Source: RPQJ01 sp963778185 (GTDB lineage: Bacteria; Pseudomonadota; Gammaproteobacteria; Steroidobacterales; Steroidobacteraceae). From it: a DNA stretch of 64,000 nt. This document shows positions 15,973-25,095 of the stretch, one piece after another. The number at the start of each line of letters is the position of its first letter. The stretch's first letter is position 1. The translations under genes were made by a program, and so were the position numbers. The notes beneath the pieces were generated by a model. The model had not been told where the DNA came from, did no database searches, and worked only from the letters and a program-made list of their open reading frames with translations. The stretch covers positions 1,736,001 to 1,800,000 of the forward strand of contig CAVZTF010000003.1 of NCBI GenBank assembly GCA_963778185.1, written 5' to 3'.

Positions 15973-17490
15973 ATGCAAGAAAGCTACATCGAACGCATCC
16001 TCAAGGCGCGCGTGTACGACGTCGCCGTCGAGACGCCGCTCGAGCCCGCGCCTCGCCTCGCGCGCCGGCTCGGCAACCGGGTCCTCTTCAAGCGCGAGGA
16101 CCTGCAGCCGGTCTTCTCCTTCAAGGTGCGCGGCGCCTACAACAAGATCGCGCACCTTTCGCAGACCGTCGCCCGGCGGGGCGTCATCTGCGCCTCGGCC
16201 GGCAATCATGCCCAGGGCGTCGCGCTCTCCGCCCGCCACCGCGGGATACCCGCCGTGATCGTGATGCCGCAGACCACGCCCAACATCAAGGTGCAGGCCG
16301 TGCTCGATCTCGGTGGCGAAGTCGTGATGCACGGCGACGACTTCGACCATGCCTGCGAGCACTCGGTCGAGCTCGCGCGGGAGCGGGGGCTCACCTTCAT
16401 CCACCCCTTCGACGATCCGGACGTCATCGCGGGCCAGGGCACGATCGGGATGGAGATCCTGCGCCAGTGCCCGGACCCGATCGACGCCATCTTCGTGCCG
16501 ATCGGCGGCGGCGGGCTGGTGGCCGGCATCGCCACCTACGTCAAGTCGCTCTACCCGAAGGTTCGAATCGTGGGCGTCGAGCCCGACGACGCAGCCAGCA
16601 TGTACGAGTCGCTGCAGGCCGGCCGGCGCGTGACGCTCGAGCGCGTCGGCATCTTCGCCGACGGCGTGGCGGTGCGGCGCGTGGGCGAGGAGACGTTCCG
16701 GCTCGCGCAGCAGTACGTCGACGAGGTGATCCTCGTCAGCACGGACGAGATCTGTGCGGCAATCCAGGACGTCTTCGAGGACAACCGCACCATCGCCGAG
16801 CCCGCGGGCGCGCTCGCGGTCGCGGGGCTCAAGAAGTACGTCGCGCGCGAGGAGTGCACGGAACGGCTGATGGTGACGCTGAACAGCGGTGCGAACGTCA
16901 ACTTCGACCGGCTGCGCCACGTTGCCGAGCGCTCCGACATCGGCGGGCAGCGCGAGGCGCTGTTCGCCGTCGAGATCCCGGAGCAGCCAGGCAGCTTCCT
17001 GCGCTTCTGCCAGCTGCTCGGCCGGCGCAGCGTCACCGAGTTCAATTATCGGTATGACGACCAGGGCACCGCCCGCATCTTCGTCGGCGCGTCGCTGCAT
17101 GGCGGGCGCCGCGAAAGGGAGGACCTGCTCGCGCTGGTGGCCGGGGGCGGCTACCGCGTCGTCGACATGACCGACGACGAGATGGCGAAGCTGCACGTGC
17201 GCTACATGGTCGGCGGCCACGCGCGCGGGCTGGAGCACGAGCGGCTGTTCCGCTTCGAGTTCCCGGAGCGGCCGGGCGCCCTGCTGCGGTTCCTGCAGTC
17301 CATCGGCGGGAAGTGGAACATCAGCCTGTTCCACTACCGCAACCACGGTTCGGACTACGGGCGGGTGCTGGCCGGGGTGCAGGTGCCGCCGGCGGACGCG
17401 CTGGAGTTCGAACGGCACTTGCGCGACCTGCAGTACGCGTACACGGAGGAGACGGCCAATCCCGCGTACCGGATGTTTCTCGGCGCCTAG
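15973..17490 (+). CDS. ilvA: Threonine dehydratase, biosynthetic
   Basis: A 505-residue PLP enzyme converting threonine to 2-oxobutanoate, the first step committed to isoleucine. The PLP lysine is in FSFKVRGAYNK (Lys51), the phosphate loop is GGGGLVAG, and SAGNHAQGVALSA is the Asn-containing loop. Two C-terminal ACT-like regulatory modules follow (FAVEIPEQPGSFLRFC and FRFEFPERPGALLRFL), as in allosteric IlvA (E. coli, 514 residues). The start is the ATG at 15973. An in-frame GTG at 15952 sits 5 bases after TAACTT and could serve a leaderless start. The gene overlaps the convergent GATase gene by 4 bp. Confidence 0.95.
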   Translation: MQESYIERILKARVYDVAVETPLEPAPRLARRLGNRVLFKREDLQPVFSFKVRGAYNKIAHLSQTVARRGVICASAGNHAQGVALSARHRGIPAVIVMPQTTPNIKVQAVLDLGGEVVMHGDDFDHACEHSVELARERGLTFIHPFDDPDVIAGQGTIGMEILRQCPDPIDAIFVPIGGGGLVAGIATYVKSLYPKVRIVGVEPDDAASMYESLQAGRRVTLERVGIFADGVAVRRVGEETFRLAQQYVDEVILVSTDEICAAIQDVFEDNRTIAEPAGALAVAGLKKYVAREECTERLMVTLNSGANVNFDRLRHVAERSDIGGQREALFAVEIPEQPGSFLRFCQLLGRRSVTEFNYRYDDQGTARIFVGASLHGGRREREDLLALVAGGGYRVVDMTDDEMAKLHVRYMVGGHARGLEHERLFRFEFPERPGALLRFLQSIGGKWNISLFHYRNHGSDYGRVLAGVQVPPADALEFERHLRDLQYAYTEETANPAYRMFLGA

Positions 17491-18236
17491 CGCGAGGCGA
17501 GCATCCGCTGTCGCCGCCGTGGGCCGAGCAGCCCGATGAACTCGCCGAACACGCGGTCGCTCAGCGGCTGCGAGTGCAGTACGTGGTTGCGGGTCGCCGC
17601 GCGAATGCGCGGGATGCGGTGCGTTCCCCAGTGCGTCTCGATCTCGCGGCGGCCGCCGGGGGAGGCCAGCCAGCGCTCGATCAGCTGCGCGTCGGCCTCG
17701 AGGTGAAACTGCAGTCCCCACGCGTGGTCGCCGATGCGGAATCCCTGGTTGCGGCAATGCCGCGTGGAGGCGAGGTGCGCCGCGCCCGGCGGCAAGGCGC
17801 AGGTATAGGCGTGCCACTGGAAGACGTAATGCGCCGGATGCTCGAAGTGCCGGAACAGGCGATCCTCCCGCGCGCCCGGCAGCGTCTGCAGCCGGTACCA
17901 GCCGATTTCGGGCACCGGGTTCGGGCGTACCTCCGCGCCCATGGCGGCGGCGAGCAACTGCGCGCCCAGGCAGATGCCGAGCACGGGCCGCCCGGCGTCC
18001 ACGGCGGCGCGGATGGCCGCGACCTCCGTGCGCAGGTGCGGATGGCGGTCTTCCTCGCCCACGTTCATCGGCCCGCCGAGCACCACCAGGCCGTCGTAGC
18101 GGCGCACGTCCGGCTCGGCGTGCGGCTCGCGGCCGAAGTTGACGTAGCGGAGGCGGAACCCCGATTCGCGCAACAGCGGATCGAGATGGCCGAGCGGTTC
18201 GGAGGCGACGTGCTGGAAGACGAGGAGCTTGCGCAT
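17487..18236 (-). CDS. Class I glutamine amidotransferase
   Basis: A 249-residue stand-alone class I GATase. The catalytic triad is visible: Cys in PVLGICLGAQLLA, His and Glu in GLQFHLEADA, with the oxyanion strand LVVLGGPMNVGEED. This resembles the GuaA-N-like group often annotated as GMP-synthase-like or gamma-glutamyl hydrolases of polyamine/amino acid metabolism. The partner synthase, if any, is not adjacent. The start is the ATG at 18236 (MRKLLVFQHVASEP). It is divergent from the histidine kinase gene. Confidence 0.85.
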   Translation of the reverse strand: MRKLLVFQHVASEPLGHLDPLLRESGFRLRYVNFGREPHAEPDVRRYDGLVVLGGPMNVGEEDRHPHLRTEVAAIRAAVDAGRPVLGICLGAQLLAAAMGAEVRPNPVPEIGWYRLQTLPGAREDRLFRHFEHPAHYVFQWHAYTCALPPGAAHLASTRHCRNQGFRIGDHAWGLQFHLEADAQLIERWLASPGGRREIETHWGTHRIPRIRAATRNHVLHSQPLSDRVFGEFIGLLGPRRRQRMLASR

Positions 18237-18258
18237 GCGATGTCGGCGGATCAGGTGG

Positions 18259-18290
18259 CGACAATATATCGGGCGCCGCGGGCATTGTCG
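18259..18290. promoter_or_regulatory. Inverted repeat in GATase/histidine-kinase intergenic region
   Basis: Seven-base arms CGACAAT (18259-18265) and ATTGTCG (18284-18290) are separated by 18 bp between the divergent GATase and histidine kinase genes. The position fits an operator, but the arms are short and no regulator is encoded beside it. Confidence 0.25.
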
Positions 18291-18323
18291 GATCCCGGAC
18301 CGCGGGCGCAAACTCGGCGCGAC

Positions 18324-18386
18324 ATGACCATGCTTACCCAAAAGCCTGTCGCTGCGGGACTCGCGCCGGTGCGGAGGCCGTCCTGA
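18324..18386 (+). CDS. Possible 20-codon upstream leader ORF of the histidine kinase
   Basis: A 20-residue frame (MTMLTQKPVAAGLAPVRRPS) runs ATG 18324 to TGA 18386. Its stop overlaps the proposed CTG start of the kinase in CTGA, and the GGAGG at 18372-18376 lies inside it. It could be a translated leader that couples initiation of the kinase, or mere chance. No ribosome binding site is evident for its own ATG. Confidence 0.25.
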   Translation: MTMLTQKPVAAGLAPVRRPS

Positions 18387-21300
18387 GGACCCGCGCCGTC
18401 TACTGGCTGCCGGTCGTCTATTTCGTCGCCGGCATCGCATGGATCATGGGGTCGGATCACGTCCTGGGACTCCTCTTCCGTGGCGATCCCGGGGCGCTGC
18501 TGTTCGCGGGATCGTTCAAGGGGCTGGTGTTCGTCGGGGTGACGGCGCTCCTGCTGTTCGTCGTGCTGTACCTGGGTGTGGGGACGGCCCGTGCGGACGA
18601 CGCCGGGGCGGCACGGCGGTCCGCCGACGTCGAGGTCTGGAAACCGCTCGCGATCTTCGCGCTCGCCGCCGTCGCCATCGCGGCGGCCGGGGTGTCGCTC
18701 TACCGGTCGCAGGCCGACGAGATCCGGCGCAATCGCGCCTCCGAACTGCATGCGATCGCCGATCTCAAGGTCGCCCAGATCGAGTTCTGGCTCGAGGACC
18801 GCAGGCAGGGACTCGAGCAGGCCGCCTCGAGTCCGTTCTTCCACGCTGCTGTCGAGGGGTGGCTCGCGGGCGACCGGTCCGACGTGGGGAAACTCCTCGA
18901 CGTCAGGCTGGAAGGCATCCGCCAGGGCGACGACTTCGAGGCCGTGCAGGTGCTTGCCGCCGACGGACGGCTGCTCAAGATCGTCGGGACACCGTTCGAC
19001 CTCACCGACGAGGTGCGCCGGGCGATTCACTCGGCCCCCGGCGCGGCGCCGGCGGCGTCCGGCTTCGGCGTCGCGCGCAGCGCGGACGGAACGGCGATCG
19101 TGATCGATCACTTCGCCGCGATACGCACGGCGACCGACGCTCCGACCCGGCCACTGGGATTCATCGTCGCGCGCTCCGATCCGCGCCGCTTCCTGCTTCC
19201 ACTGGCGACCGCATGGCCGTTCGAGAAGTCCACGGGCGAGTCGCTGCTGATTCGTCGCGAAGGCGATTACGTGGTGGCGCTCAGTGATGTCCGTTATCCC
19301 GACCGTGCACCTGCGGGCCGGCGCGTGCCGATGTCGCGTACCGACCTGGCGGGCGTGCGCGTCGTCCTCGGCGAGCGGGGCCCCTTCGAGACGTACGACT
19401 ATCGCGGCGTGCCGGCCCTGGCGGTCGGGACTCCGGTCCGCGGCACGAACTGGTTCCTGCTGGCCAAGGTGGATCTCGCCGAGGTCCATGCGCCCCTCAT
19501 TCGACTGATGCTGATGGCGTCGGGTCTCGTGGCGGCAGCGCTGCTCGCGGCGGCGGCGCTGGTCGTGCTGTGGTGGCGCAACGAGAAGCAGCGCATGGGC
19601 CTGGCGCTGGAGCGCGCCGAGCAGCGCGTCTCCGCGCTGGTGGAGCACTTCGCCTGGTCGAGCCGCTTCGCAAACGACATGGTGGTGCTGCTCGACGAGC
19701 AGGGGCGGATCCTCGAGGCCAACGACCGTGCACTCGGCGCGTACGGCTACTCGCGCGGGGATTTGATCGGCAGGTCGCTGTTCGAGCTCGAACTGCATGG
19801 CGCCGACGCGGGGAGCGCGGTGGAGGTACGGCGCAATTTCGATTCCATCAAGCAGGCGGGGCAGCTGCGCTTCGAAGCGCTGCACCGGCGCAAGGACGGC
19901 ACCCGGCTGCCGGTCGAGATCAGCTCGCGTCGCATGGACGTGGGCGGCCGCACCTACGTGCAGAGCATCATGCGCGACATCACCGAGCGGCGTGCCCAGG
20001 AGGAGCGGATCGCCGAGATTTCGGCAGAGCGAGACAAGCTGCTCAAGCGCCTCGAACTGCAGTTCGAGCGCATGCCGATAGGCTGCGCGGTGTCGGGTCC
20101 GGACTTCCGCGTCCGGCAGGTGAACTCGGCCTTCGAGCGCATCTTCGGCTACTCGCGCGAAGAGTTCGACCAGGATTCGTGGTCGCTGATCGTGCCGGAG
20201 GAGCTTCGCGAATGGATCCTGACGCAGCTCGCGCCGCTCGCGACCAGCGACGCCGCGATCACGCTCGTCAATGAGAACCTCACCAAGTCCGGGGCACGCA
20301 TCACCTGTCGCTGGACCAACACGGCGCTGCACGGCCCCAGCGGCGATTTCCTGGGCCACATCGGCATGTGCGAGGACATCACGCAGCAGATTGCCACCGA
20401 GCGGGCGCTGCGCGGCAGTGAAGAGCGCTTTCGTGCGCTCGCCGAGGTATCTCCGGCCGTCGTCTTCCGGACCGACATGGAACGGCGCTGCACTTACGTC
20501 AATGCTCGATGGCGCGAAGTCTCGGGGATGGAACCCCCGACGGCCCTCGAGCTCGGATGGCTGGAGACCGTTCACCGCGACGACCGTGCTGCCGTGGCGG
20601 AGGCGTGGCAGGCGACCGTGGCCGGCGCCAACTTCCGCCGGGAGTACCGGTTGGACCGTCCGGACGGCAGCGTGGCATGGGTGCTCGGACAGATGACCCG
20701 CGAGTACGGCGAGAATGGCCAGGTGATGGGATTCGTCGGCACGCTCACCGACATCACGGACCTCAAGGCCACCGAGCTCGAGCTGCAGGAGTCGCGCGCT
20801 CGCCTCGAGGAGCGGGTACGGGAGCGCACCAGCGAGCTTGCCGCGGCCAAGGAACGTGCCGAGCATGCGGACCGGGTGAAGTCCACCTTCCTTTCGATGA
20901 TGTCGCACGAGCTGCGCACGCCGCTAAACTCCATCCTGGGCTTCACCGACGTCGTGCTGGAAGGCCTGTCGGGGCCGCTGACCGACGAGCAGCGGCGCCA
21001 CCTCGGCATCGTGCGCGACTCGTCCCTGCACCTGCTCGGGCTCATCAACGACGTGCTCGACCTGTCGCGCATCGAGGCAGGGCAGTTGCGCTTCGAGATT
21101 GCGAGCGTCGAATTGCCGGACCTGCTGCGTCGCCGCGTGCAGGGATTCGAGACCGAGGCTGCGCGCAAGGGGCTCGCGCTTTCCGCGGCCATCGGCGCCG
21201 GAGTCGGCGTGATCCAGAGCGACGCCAGGCGCGTCTCCCAGATCATCGACAACCTGCTCGCGAATGCCGTCAAGTTCACGGACACGGGGTCGGTTTCGCT

Positions 21301-21571
21301 TGCGGCGCAGATCGTCGACGACACGGTCGAAGTCGCTGTCAGCGACACCGGTCCCGGCATCGCACCGGGCGACCTGGGACGGCTGTTCGAGCCTTTCTTC
21401 ACCCAGGCGGTCGGCACGGCCGACCGTACGCATGAAGGCATCGGTCTCGGGTTGCCGATTTCACGGAACCTCGCGCGGGCGCTCGGCGGGACGGTCCGCG
21501 TGTCGAGCGAGCCGGGCCGCGGGAGCTGCTTCACCGTCGCGCTGCCTCTCGCGGGTCCGGGCTGGACATGA
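18383..21571 (+). CDS. Multi-PAS membrane sensor histidine kinase (CTG start proposed)
   Basis: About 1062 residues. The N-terminal pattern Y-x-x-x-G-x-x-W-I-x-x-S-D (residues about 12-26) is typical of sensor kinases or cyclases anchored by two helices. A third helix is near 87-108 and a periplasmic sensing region runs to a helix near 372-398. Three PAS domains follow (about 420-800, with PAC-like RDITERRAQ, CEDITQQIA, LTDITDLKA), then HisKA (His about 842 in MMSHELRTPLN) and HATPase (NLLANAVKFTD, DTGPGIAPGD, GIGLGLPI). No receiver domain or cognate regulator is near. The membrane motif begins upstream of the first ATG (18446). CTG 18383, six bases after GGAGG, is the only start-like codon there. 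The next gene starts in its stop (ATGA). Confidence 0.88.
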   Translation: MRTRAVYWLPVVYFVAGIAWIMGSDHVLGLLFRGDPGALLFAGSFKGLVFVGVTALLLFVVLYLGVGTARADDAGAARRSADVEVWKPLAIFALAAVAIAAAGVSLYRSQADEIRRNRASELHAIADLKVAQIEFWLEDRRQGLEQAASSPFFHAAVEGWLAGDRSDVGKLLDVRLEGIRQGDDFEAVQVLAADGRLLKIVGTPFDLTDEVRRAIHSAPGAAPAASGFGVARSADGTAIVIDHFAAIRTATDAPTRPLGFIVARSDPRRFLLPLATAWPFEKSTGESLLIRREGDYVVALSDVRYPDRAPAGRRVPMSRTDLAGVRVVLGERGPFETYDYRGVPALAVGTPVRGTNWFLLAKVDLAEVHAPLIRLMLMASGLVAAALLAAAALVVLWWRNEKQRMGLALERAEQRVSALVEHFAWSSRFANDMVVLLDEQGRILEANDRALGAYGYSRGDLIGRSLFELELHGADAGSAVEVRRNFDSIKQAGQLRFEALHRRKDGTRLPVEISSRRMDVGGRTYVQSIMRDITERRAQEERIAEISAERDKLLKRLELQFERMPIGCAVSGPDFRVRQVNSAFERIFGYSREEFDQDSWSLIVPEELREWILTQLAPLATSDAAITLVNENLTKSGARITCRWTNTALHGPSGDFLGHIGMCEDITQQIATERALRGSEERFRALAEVSPAVVFRTDMERRCTYVNARWREVSGMEPPTALELGWLETVHRDDRAAVAEAWQATVAGANFRREYRLDRPDGSVAWVLGQMTREYGENGQVMGFVGTLTDITDLKATELELQESRARLEERVRERTSELAAAKERAEHADRVKSTFLSMMSHELRTPLNSILGFTDVVLEGLSGPLTDEQRRHLGIVRDSSLHLLGLINDVLDLSRIEAGQLRFEIASVELPDLLRRRVQGFETEAARKGLALSAAIGAGVGVIQSDARRVSQIIDNLLANAVKFTDTGSVSLAAQIVDDTVEVAVSDTGPGIAPGDLGRLFEPFFTQAVGTADRTHEGIGLGLPISRNLARALGGTVRVSSEPGRGSCFTVALPLAGPGWT

Positions 21572-22452
21572 GCGCGTACGTTTGCCGGCGCGAGCCCGAA
21601 CGCTCCGACCGGACGTTGCGCGGCCTGCGTCATCACCTGACGACCTGGCGCGGCGAAGACCGCGAGCCCGTGGTCCTGCTGCATGGCTGGATGGATAGCG
21701 GCGACACCTTCCAGTTCCTCGCCGATGCCCTGTCGGATCGCTGGACCCTGGTCGCCCTGGACTGGCGTGGTTTCGGGCGCTCGGAGTGGCCGGCGGGGGG
21801 CTACTGGTTCGCCGATTACTATGCGGACCTCGACGCTCTGCTCGAGCAGCTGTCGCCGCACGCACCCGTGACACTGGTCGGGCACAGCATGGGCGGCAAC
21901 GTTGCCATGACCTATGCGGGCGTCCGCCCGGAGCGCGTGCGGCGCGTCGTCAGCATCGAGGGGTTCGGGCTGGCGCGCACGAGGCCGGAGCAGGCCGTCG
22001 GGCGCTACCGCGAGTGGCTGCGGCAGCTCGGCGCGCCCGCCACGTTCGCAAGCTACCCGTCCTACGAGACCTTCGCGCACTACCTCGCGCGACGCAATCC
22101 ACGCCTCGCGCCCGAGCGTGCCGCTTTCATCGCGCGGGCGTGGGCCTCCCGCGCGGAGGACGGCACGGTCCGCGTGTGCGCCGATCCCGCGCACAAGCGC
22201 GTCAATCCCGTGCTCTACCGGCGGGAGGAGGCCGAGGCCTGCTGGCGCGAAGTGACGGCGCCGGTGCTCTACGTGATCGCCGGGCAGTCCGAATTCATGG
22301 GACGCCTGGGCGGCGAGGCGGACCCGGCGCACATGGCCGGGTTCATCCGTCGCCTCGAGCCCTGTACCATCCCGGACGCGAGCCACATGCTGCACCACGA
22401 GCGCCCTGAACTGCTCGCGCGCGAGATAGAGTCGTTCTTCGCGCGCACCTGA
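21568..22452 (+). CDS. Alpha/beta hydrolase
   Basis: A 294-residue hydrolase with an intact triad set: VVLLHGWMDSG (oxyanion loop), nucleophile elbow LVGHSMGGNVA (Ser107), an acidic residue after strand 6 in VIAGQSEFMG, and the His in PDASHMLHHERPE. A cap domain lies between about 140 and 220. The family includes esterases, epoxide hydrolases and dehalogenases; the substrate is not predictable. The start ATG overlaps the histidine kinase stop by four bases, implying coupled translation. Confidence 0.85.
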   Translation: MSAYVCRREPERSDRTLRGLRHHLTTWRGEDREPVVLLHGWMDSGDTFQFLADALSDRWTLVALDWRGFGRSEWPAGGYWFADYYADLDALLEQLSPHAPVTLVGHSMGGNVAMTYAGVRPERVRRVVSIEGFGLARTRPEQAVGRYREWLRQLGAPATFASYPSYETFAHYLARRNPRLAPERAAFIARAWASRAEDGTVRVCADPAHKRVNPVLYRREEAEACWREVTAPVLYVIAGQSEFMGRLGGEADPAHMAGFIRRLEPCTIPDASHMLHHERPELLAREIESFFART

Positions 22453-22456
22453 TGCC

Positions 22457-22484
22457 ACAACCCGGGTTGTACGGCACCTATAAT
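22457..22484 (+). promoter_or_regulatory. Promoter with palindromic operator ahead of the TPR protein gene
   Basis: A consensus -10 hexamer TATAAT lies at 22479-22484. Eight bases upstream is a perfect 14-bp palindrome ACAACCCGGGTTGT (22457-22470) that covers the expected -35 position (22456-22461), where no TTGACA-like hexamer exists. This layout suits a regulator-dependent promoter. Transcription would begin near 22491, which supports the starts at 22503 or 22509 over the ATG at 22452. Confidence 0.45.
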
Positions 22485-22508
22485 CGGGACCCACTGCGAG
22501 GGATGCGC

Positions 22509-24155
22509 GTGTCCGACTTCGGCTCCAAGCTCTCCTCCTGGTTCGTGGAACTGCGCCGCCGCAAGGTGATTCGCGTGGCGGTCGTGTACCTCGTGGCTGC
22601 GTGGCTGGTGATCCAGGTCGCCGACACGACGTTCGAACCCATGGGCCTGCCGGCGTGGTCGCTCAAGCTCGTCATCGTGCTCGCGGCGCTCGGGTTCCCG
22701 CTCGCCTGCGCGCTCGCCTGGGCCTTCGACGTGACGGCGCTGGGCATCGAGAGAACTCCCGCGATCGCCGCCGGCATGGCCGCCGCGACGACGCCCGACC
22801 CACCCCCGGCGGCCGCCTCGCTCGCCGCGCCCGTGCCAGCGCCGGCCGAGTCGGTCGCCATCCTGCCTTTCGCGGACATGAGTCCGGCCGGCGACCAGGG
22901 GTACTTCTGCGACGGCATCGCCGAGGAGATCATCGCCGCCCTGTGCTGCGTGCGGGATCTGCGCGTCGCGTCGAGGACGTCCTCGTTCCAGTTCAAGGGG
23001 CGCTCGGCGGACGTGCGCGAGATCGGCAAGGCGCTCGGCGTGCGATCCGTGCTCGAGGGCAGCGTGCGCAAGGCAGGCGAGCGCGTGCGCATAACGGCGC
23101 AGCTGGTCAATGCGGCCGACGGCTATCACCTGTGGTCCGAGAGCTTCGACCGGGAACTGTCCGACGTCTTCGCCATACAGACCGAGATCGCGCAGCGGTC
23201 GCTGCAGGCGCTCAAGCTGACGCTCAGCAAGCGCGAGACCGAGATGCTGGAGCGCGATGGCACGAGTGACGCCGAGGCCTACGATCTGTACCTGCGCGGC
23301 CGTTCCTACATCCGTTACGGCACGAGTACGCTGCCGGCGGCCGAGCTGTTCCGCAGGGCCATCGAGCGCGACCCGCGGTTCGCGCAGGCTCACGCCGGCC
23401 TCGCCAATGCGATTGCGCTGCGGGGCATCTGGCGTCTCAACGTGAGCGAGGCCGAGATCGAGGAAGCGCTCGAGGCCAGCCGGCGCGCCCTCGAGCTCGA
23501 TGCCATGCTGCCGGAGGCGTACGTCGCGCGGGCGTGCCTGCTCTCCATGCAGGGCAAGGACGAGGCGGCCCGGCTGGATTTCGAGGAAGCGATCCGCCTC
23601 AACCCGGCCTCGTACTACACCTACTATCTCTATGCCCGCCATGTCTTCGCAATGGGGCGTTTCGCGCAGGCCGCCACGCTGTACGAGGCCGCCGCGCGCC
23701 TCGAGCCGGACGACTACCAGTCGCTGACGCTCCTGTATGGCGCACTGCGCAAGCTCGACGACGACGCGGCGCTGGGAGCGGCCGGTAGGCGGGCGATGCA
23801 GGCCATCGAGCGGCAGCTTCGGGCGGATCCGGACGACGCGCGGGCCGTGCAGCTCGGTGCGGTGATGGCCGCGAAGCTGGACGACGTGCCGCGTGCGCGC
23901 GAACTCGCCGAGCGGGCGTTGCGCCTGCGCCCGGACGAGTTCGGCGCCGCCTACAACGTGGCCTGCGCGTACGCGCTCATGGGCGAGCGCGACCGTGCCC
24001 TCGCCGAGCTCGAACGCGCGACGCGCATGGGTCGCGGCAACCTCGGCTGGATCGAGCACGACCCGGACCTCGACGTGCTGCGAGGCGACCCGAGATTCGA
24101 GGCGCTAGTGACCGGGCTGCGACCCGACCCGGACAGTGCCGGAGGCGCCGCATGA
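22509..24155 (+). CDS. Membrane-anchored TPR protein (TolB-N-like / adenylate-cyclase-associated type)
   Basis: About 548 residues. A basic N-terminus (FVELRRRKVIRV) precedes two membrane helices (VAVVYLVAAWLVIQVAD and VIVLAALGFPLACALAWAF) and a Pro/Ala linker. Next comes a FlgO/TolB-N-like alpha/beta domain (VAILPFADMSPAGDQGYFCD to SVLEGSVRKAGERVRITAQL, LWSESFDRELSDVFAIQ), then five to seven TPR units to the end. This architecture is abundant in some gammaproteobacteria, often with a cyclase or CadC-type DNA-binding N-terminus, which is missing here. Its role is unknown; scaffolding is the likely inference. GTG 22509 has GAGGG at good spacing; ATGs at 22503 and 22452 are alternatives. The next gene starts within its stop codon. 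Confidence 0.78.
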   Translation: MSDFGSKLSSWFVELRRRKVIRVAVVYLVAAWLVIQVADTTFEPMGLPAWSLKLVIVLAALGFPLACALAWAFDVTALGIERTPAIAAGMAAATTPDPPPAAASLAAPVPAPAESVAILPFADMSPAGDQGYFCDGIAEEIIAALCCVRDLRVASRTSSFQFKGRSADVREIGKALGVRSVLEGSVRKAGERVRITAQLVNAADGYHLWSESFDRELSDVFAIQTEIAQRSLQALKLTLSKRETEMLERDGTSDAEAYDLYLRGRSYIRYGTSTLPAAELFRRAIERDPRFAQAHAGLANAIALRGIWRLNVSEAEIEEALEASRRALELDAMLPEAYVARACLLSMQGKDEAARLDFEEAIRLNPASYYTYYLYARHVFAMGRFAQAATLYEAAARLEPDDYQSLTLLYGALRKLDDDAALGAAGRRAMQAIERQLRADPDDARAVQLGAVMAAKLDDVPRARELAERALRLRPDEFGAAYNVACAYALMGERDRALAELERATRMGRGNLGWIEHDPDLDVLRGDPRFEALVTGLRPDPDSAGGAA

Positions 24156-24802
24156 ACCAGGCCACCGCGAGCCGGCTCCCGGCCGCCCTGTTGCTCGTCG
24201 TCACCCTGGCGCTGGTCGCCTCGGGCATCCAGCCCTACGACCGACTGACCTGGGTCCTCGAAGTGCTGCCCGTGCTGATCGCGGCACCGCTGCTGATCGC
24301 GACGCGGCGCAGCTTTCCACTCACCTCGCTCGCCTACTGGCTGATCGCCATCCACAGCCTCGTCCTCATCCTCGGTGGCCATTACACCTACGCGCGCGTG
24401 CCGCTCGGCTTCTGGATCCAGGACTGGTTCGACTTCACGCGCAACCATTACGATCGCATCGGCCACCTGATGCAGGGCCTCGGTCCCGCGATCATCGCGC
24501 GCGAGCTGCTGGTCCGCACCTCGCCGCTGGCGCCCGGCAAGTGGCTCTTCACGATCGTCCTGTTCACGGTGCTCGGCATCAGCGCAACCTACGAGTTCGT
24601 CGAGTGGGGTACGGCGCTCGCGAGCGAGGAGGCGTCGGCGGCGTTCCTCGGCACCCAGGGCGATGTCTGGGACACCCAGTGGGACATGTTCCTGGCCGGC
24701 TGCGGAGCGATCCTCTCGCAGTTCGTGTTCGGGAGGCTGCACGACCGGCAACTCGTGGCCGTCGACCCGGCCGTGCGATCCAAGGTCGGTCTGCGGGCGT
24801 GA
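24152..24802 (+). CDS. DUF2238 (YjdF-type) integral membrane protein
   Basis: A 216-residue membrane protein with about six helices. It matches the YjdF/DUF2238 pattern: YDRIGHLMQGLGPAIIAREL, ATYEFVEWGTALASEEAS, and the loop GTQGDVWDTQWDMFLAGCGA. The acidic and aromatic residues in these loops are the family hallmark; biochemical function is not established. Its ATG overlaps the TPR gene stop (ATGA) and its own stop overlaps the next start (GTGA), so the three genes are translated in tandem. Confidence 0.82.
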   Translation: MNQATASRLPAALLLVVTLALVASGIQPYDRLTWVLEVLPVLIAAPLLIATRRSFPLTSLAYWLIAIHSLVLILGGHYTYARVPLGFWIQDWFDFTRNHYDRIGHLMQGLGPAIIARELLVRTSPLAPGKWLFTIVLFTVLGISATYEFVEWGTALASEEASAAFLGTQGDVWDTQWDMFLAGCGAILSQFVFGRLHDRQLVAVDPAVRSKVGLRA

Positions 24803-25035
24803 GACAGCTGAATCGCTCCATTACCTATCGCGTGGCACGACGCATTGCCGTCGGGGTGGTCGGTGGCACCGTCCTGCTCATCGGCCTCGCACTGCTGGTG
24901 CTGCCCGGCCCGGCCCTCGTCGTCATACCGGTGGGGCTCGCCATCCTGGGCGCGGAATTTGCCTGGGCGCGCAACTGGCTCCGGCGGGTGCGCCAGCGAG
25001 CGACGGACCTGATCGACGCCATCAACGGACGCTAG
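24799..25035 (+). CDS. Small PGPGW-type transmembrane protein
   Basis: A 78-residue protein starting at a GTG that overlaps the DUF2238 stop. After a basic N-terminus (NRSITYRVARRI) come two adjacent hydrophobic stretches with the family pattern VLPGPALVVIPVGLAILGAE, followed by WARNWLRRVR. It resembles the PGPGW family of small bacterial membrane proteins, which has no assigned function. Confidence 0.72.
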   Translation: MRQLNRSITYRVARRIAVGVVGGTVLLIGLALLVLPGPALVVIPVGLAILGAEFAWARNWLRRVRQRATDLIDAINGR

Positions 25036-25095
25036 CGCTTTCCGCGATGGCGCGCGCCGCGCCTTGGGGGATACTCGAGACAAGAGGTGCGGTGA

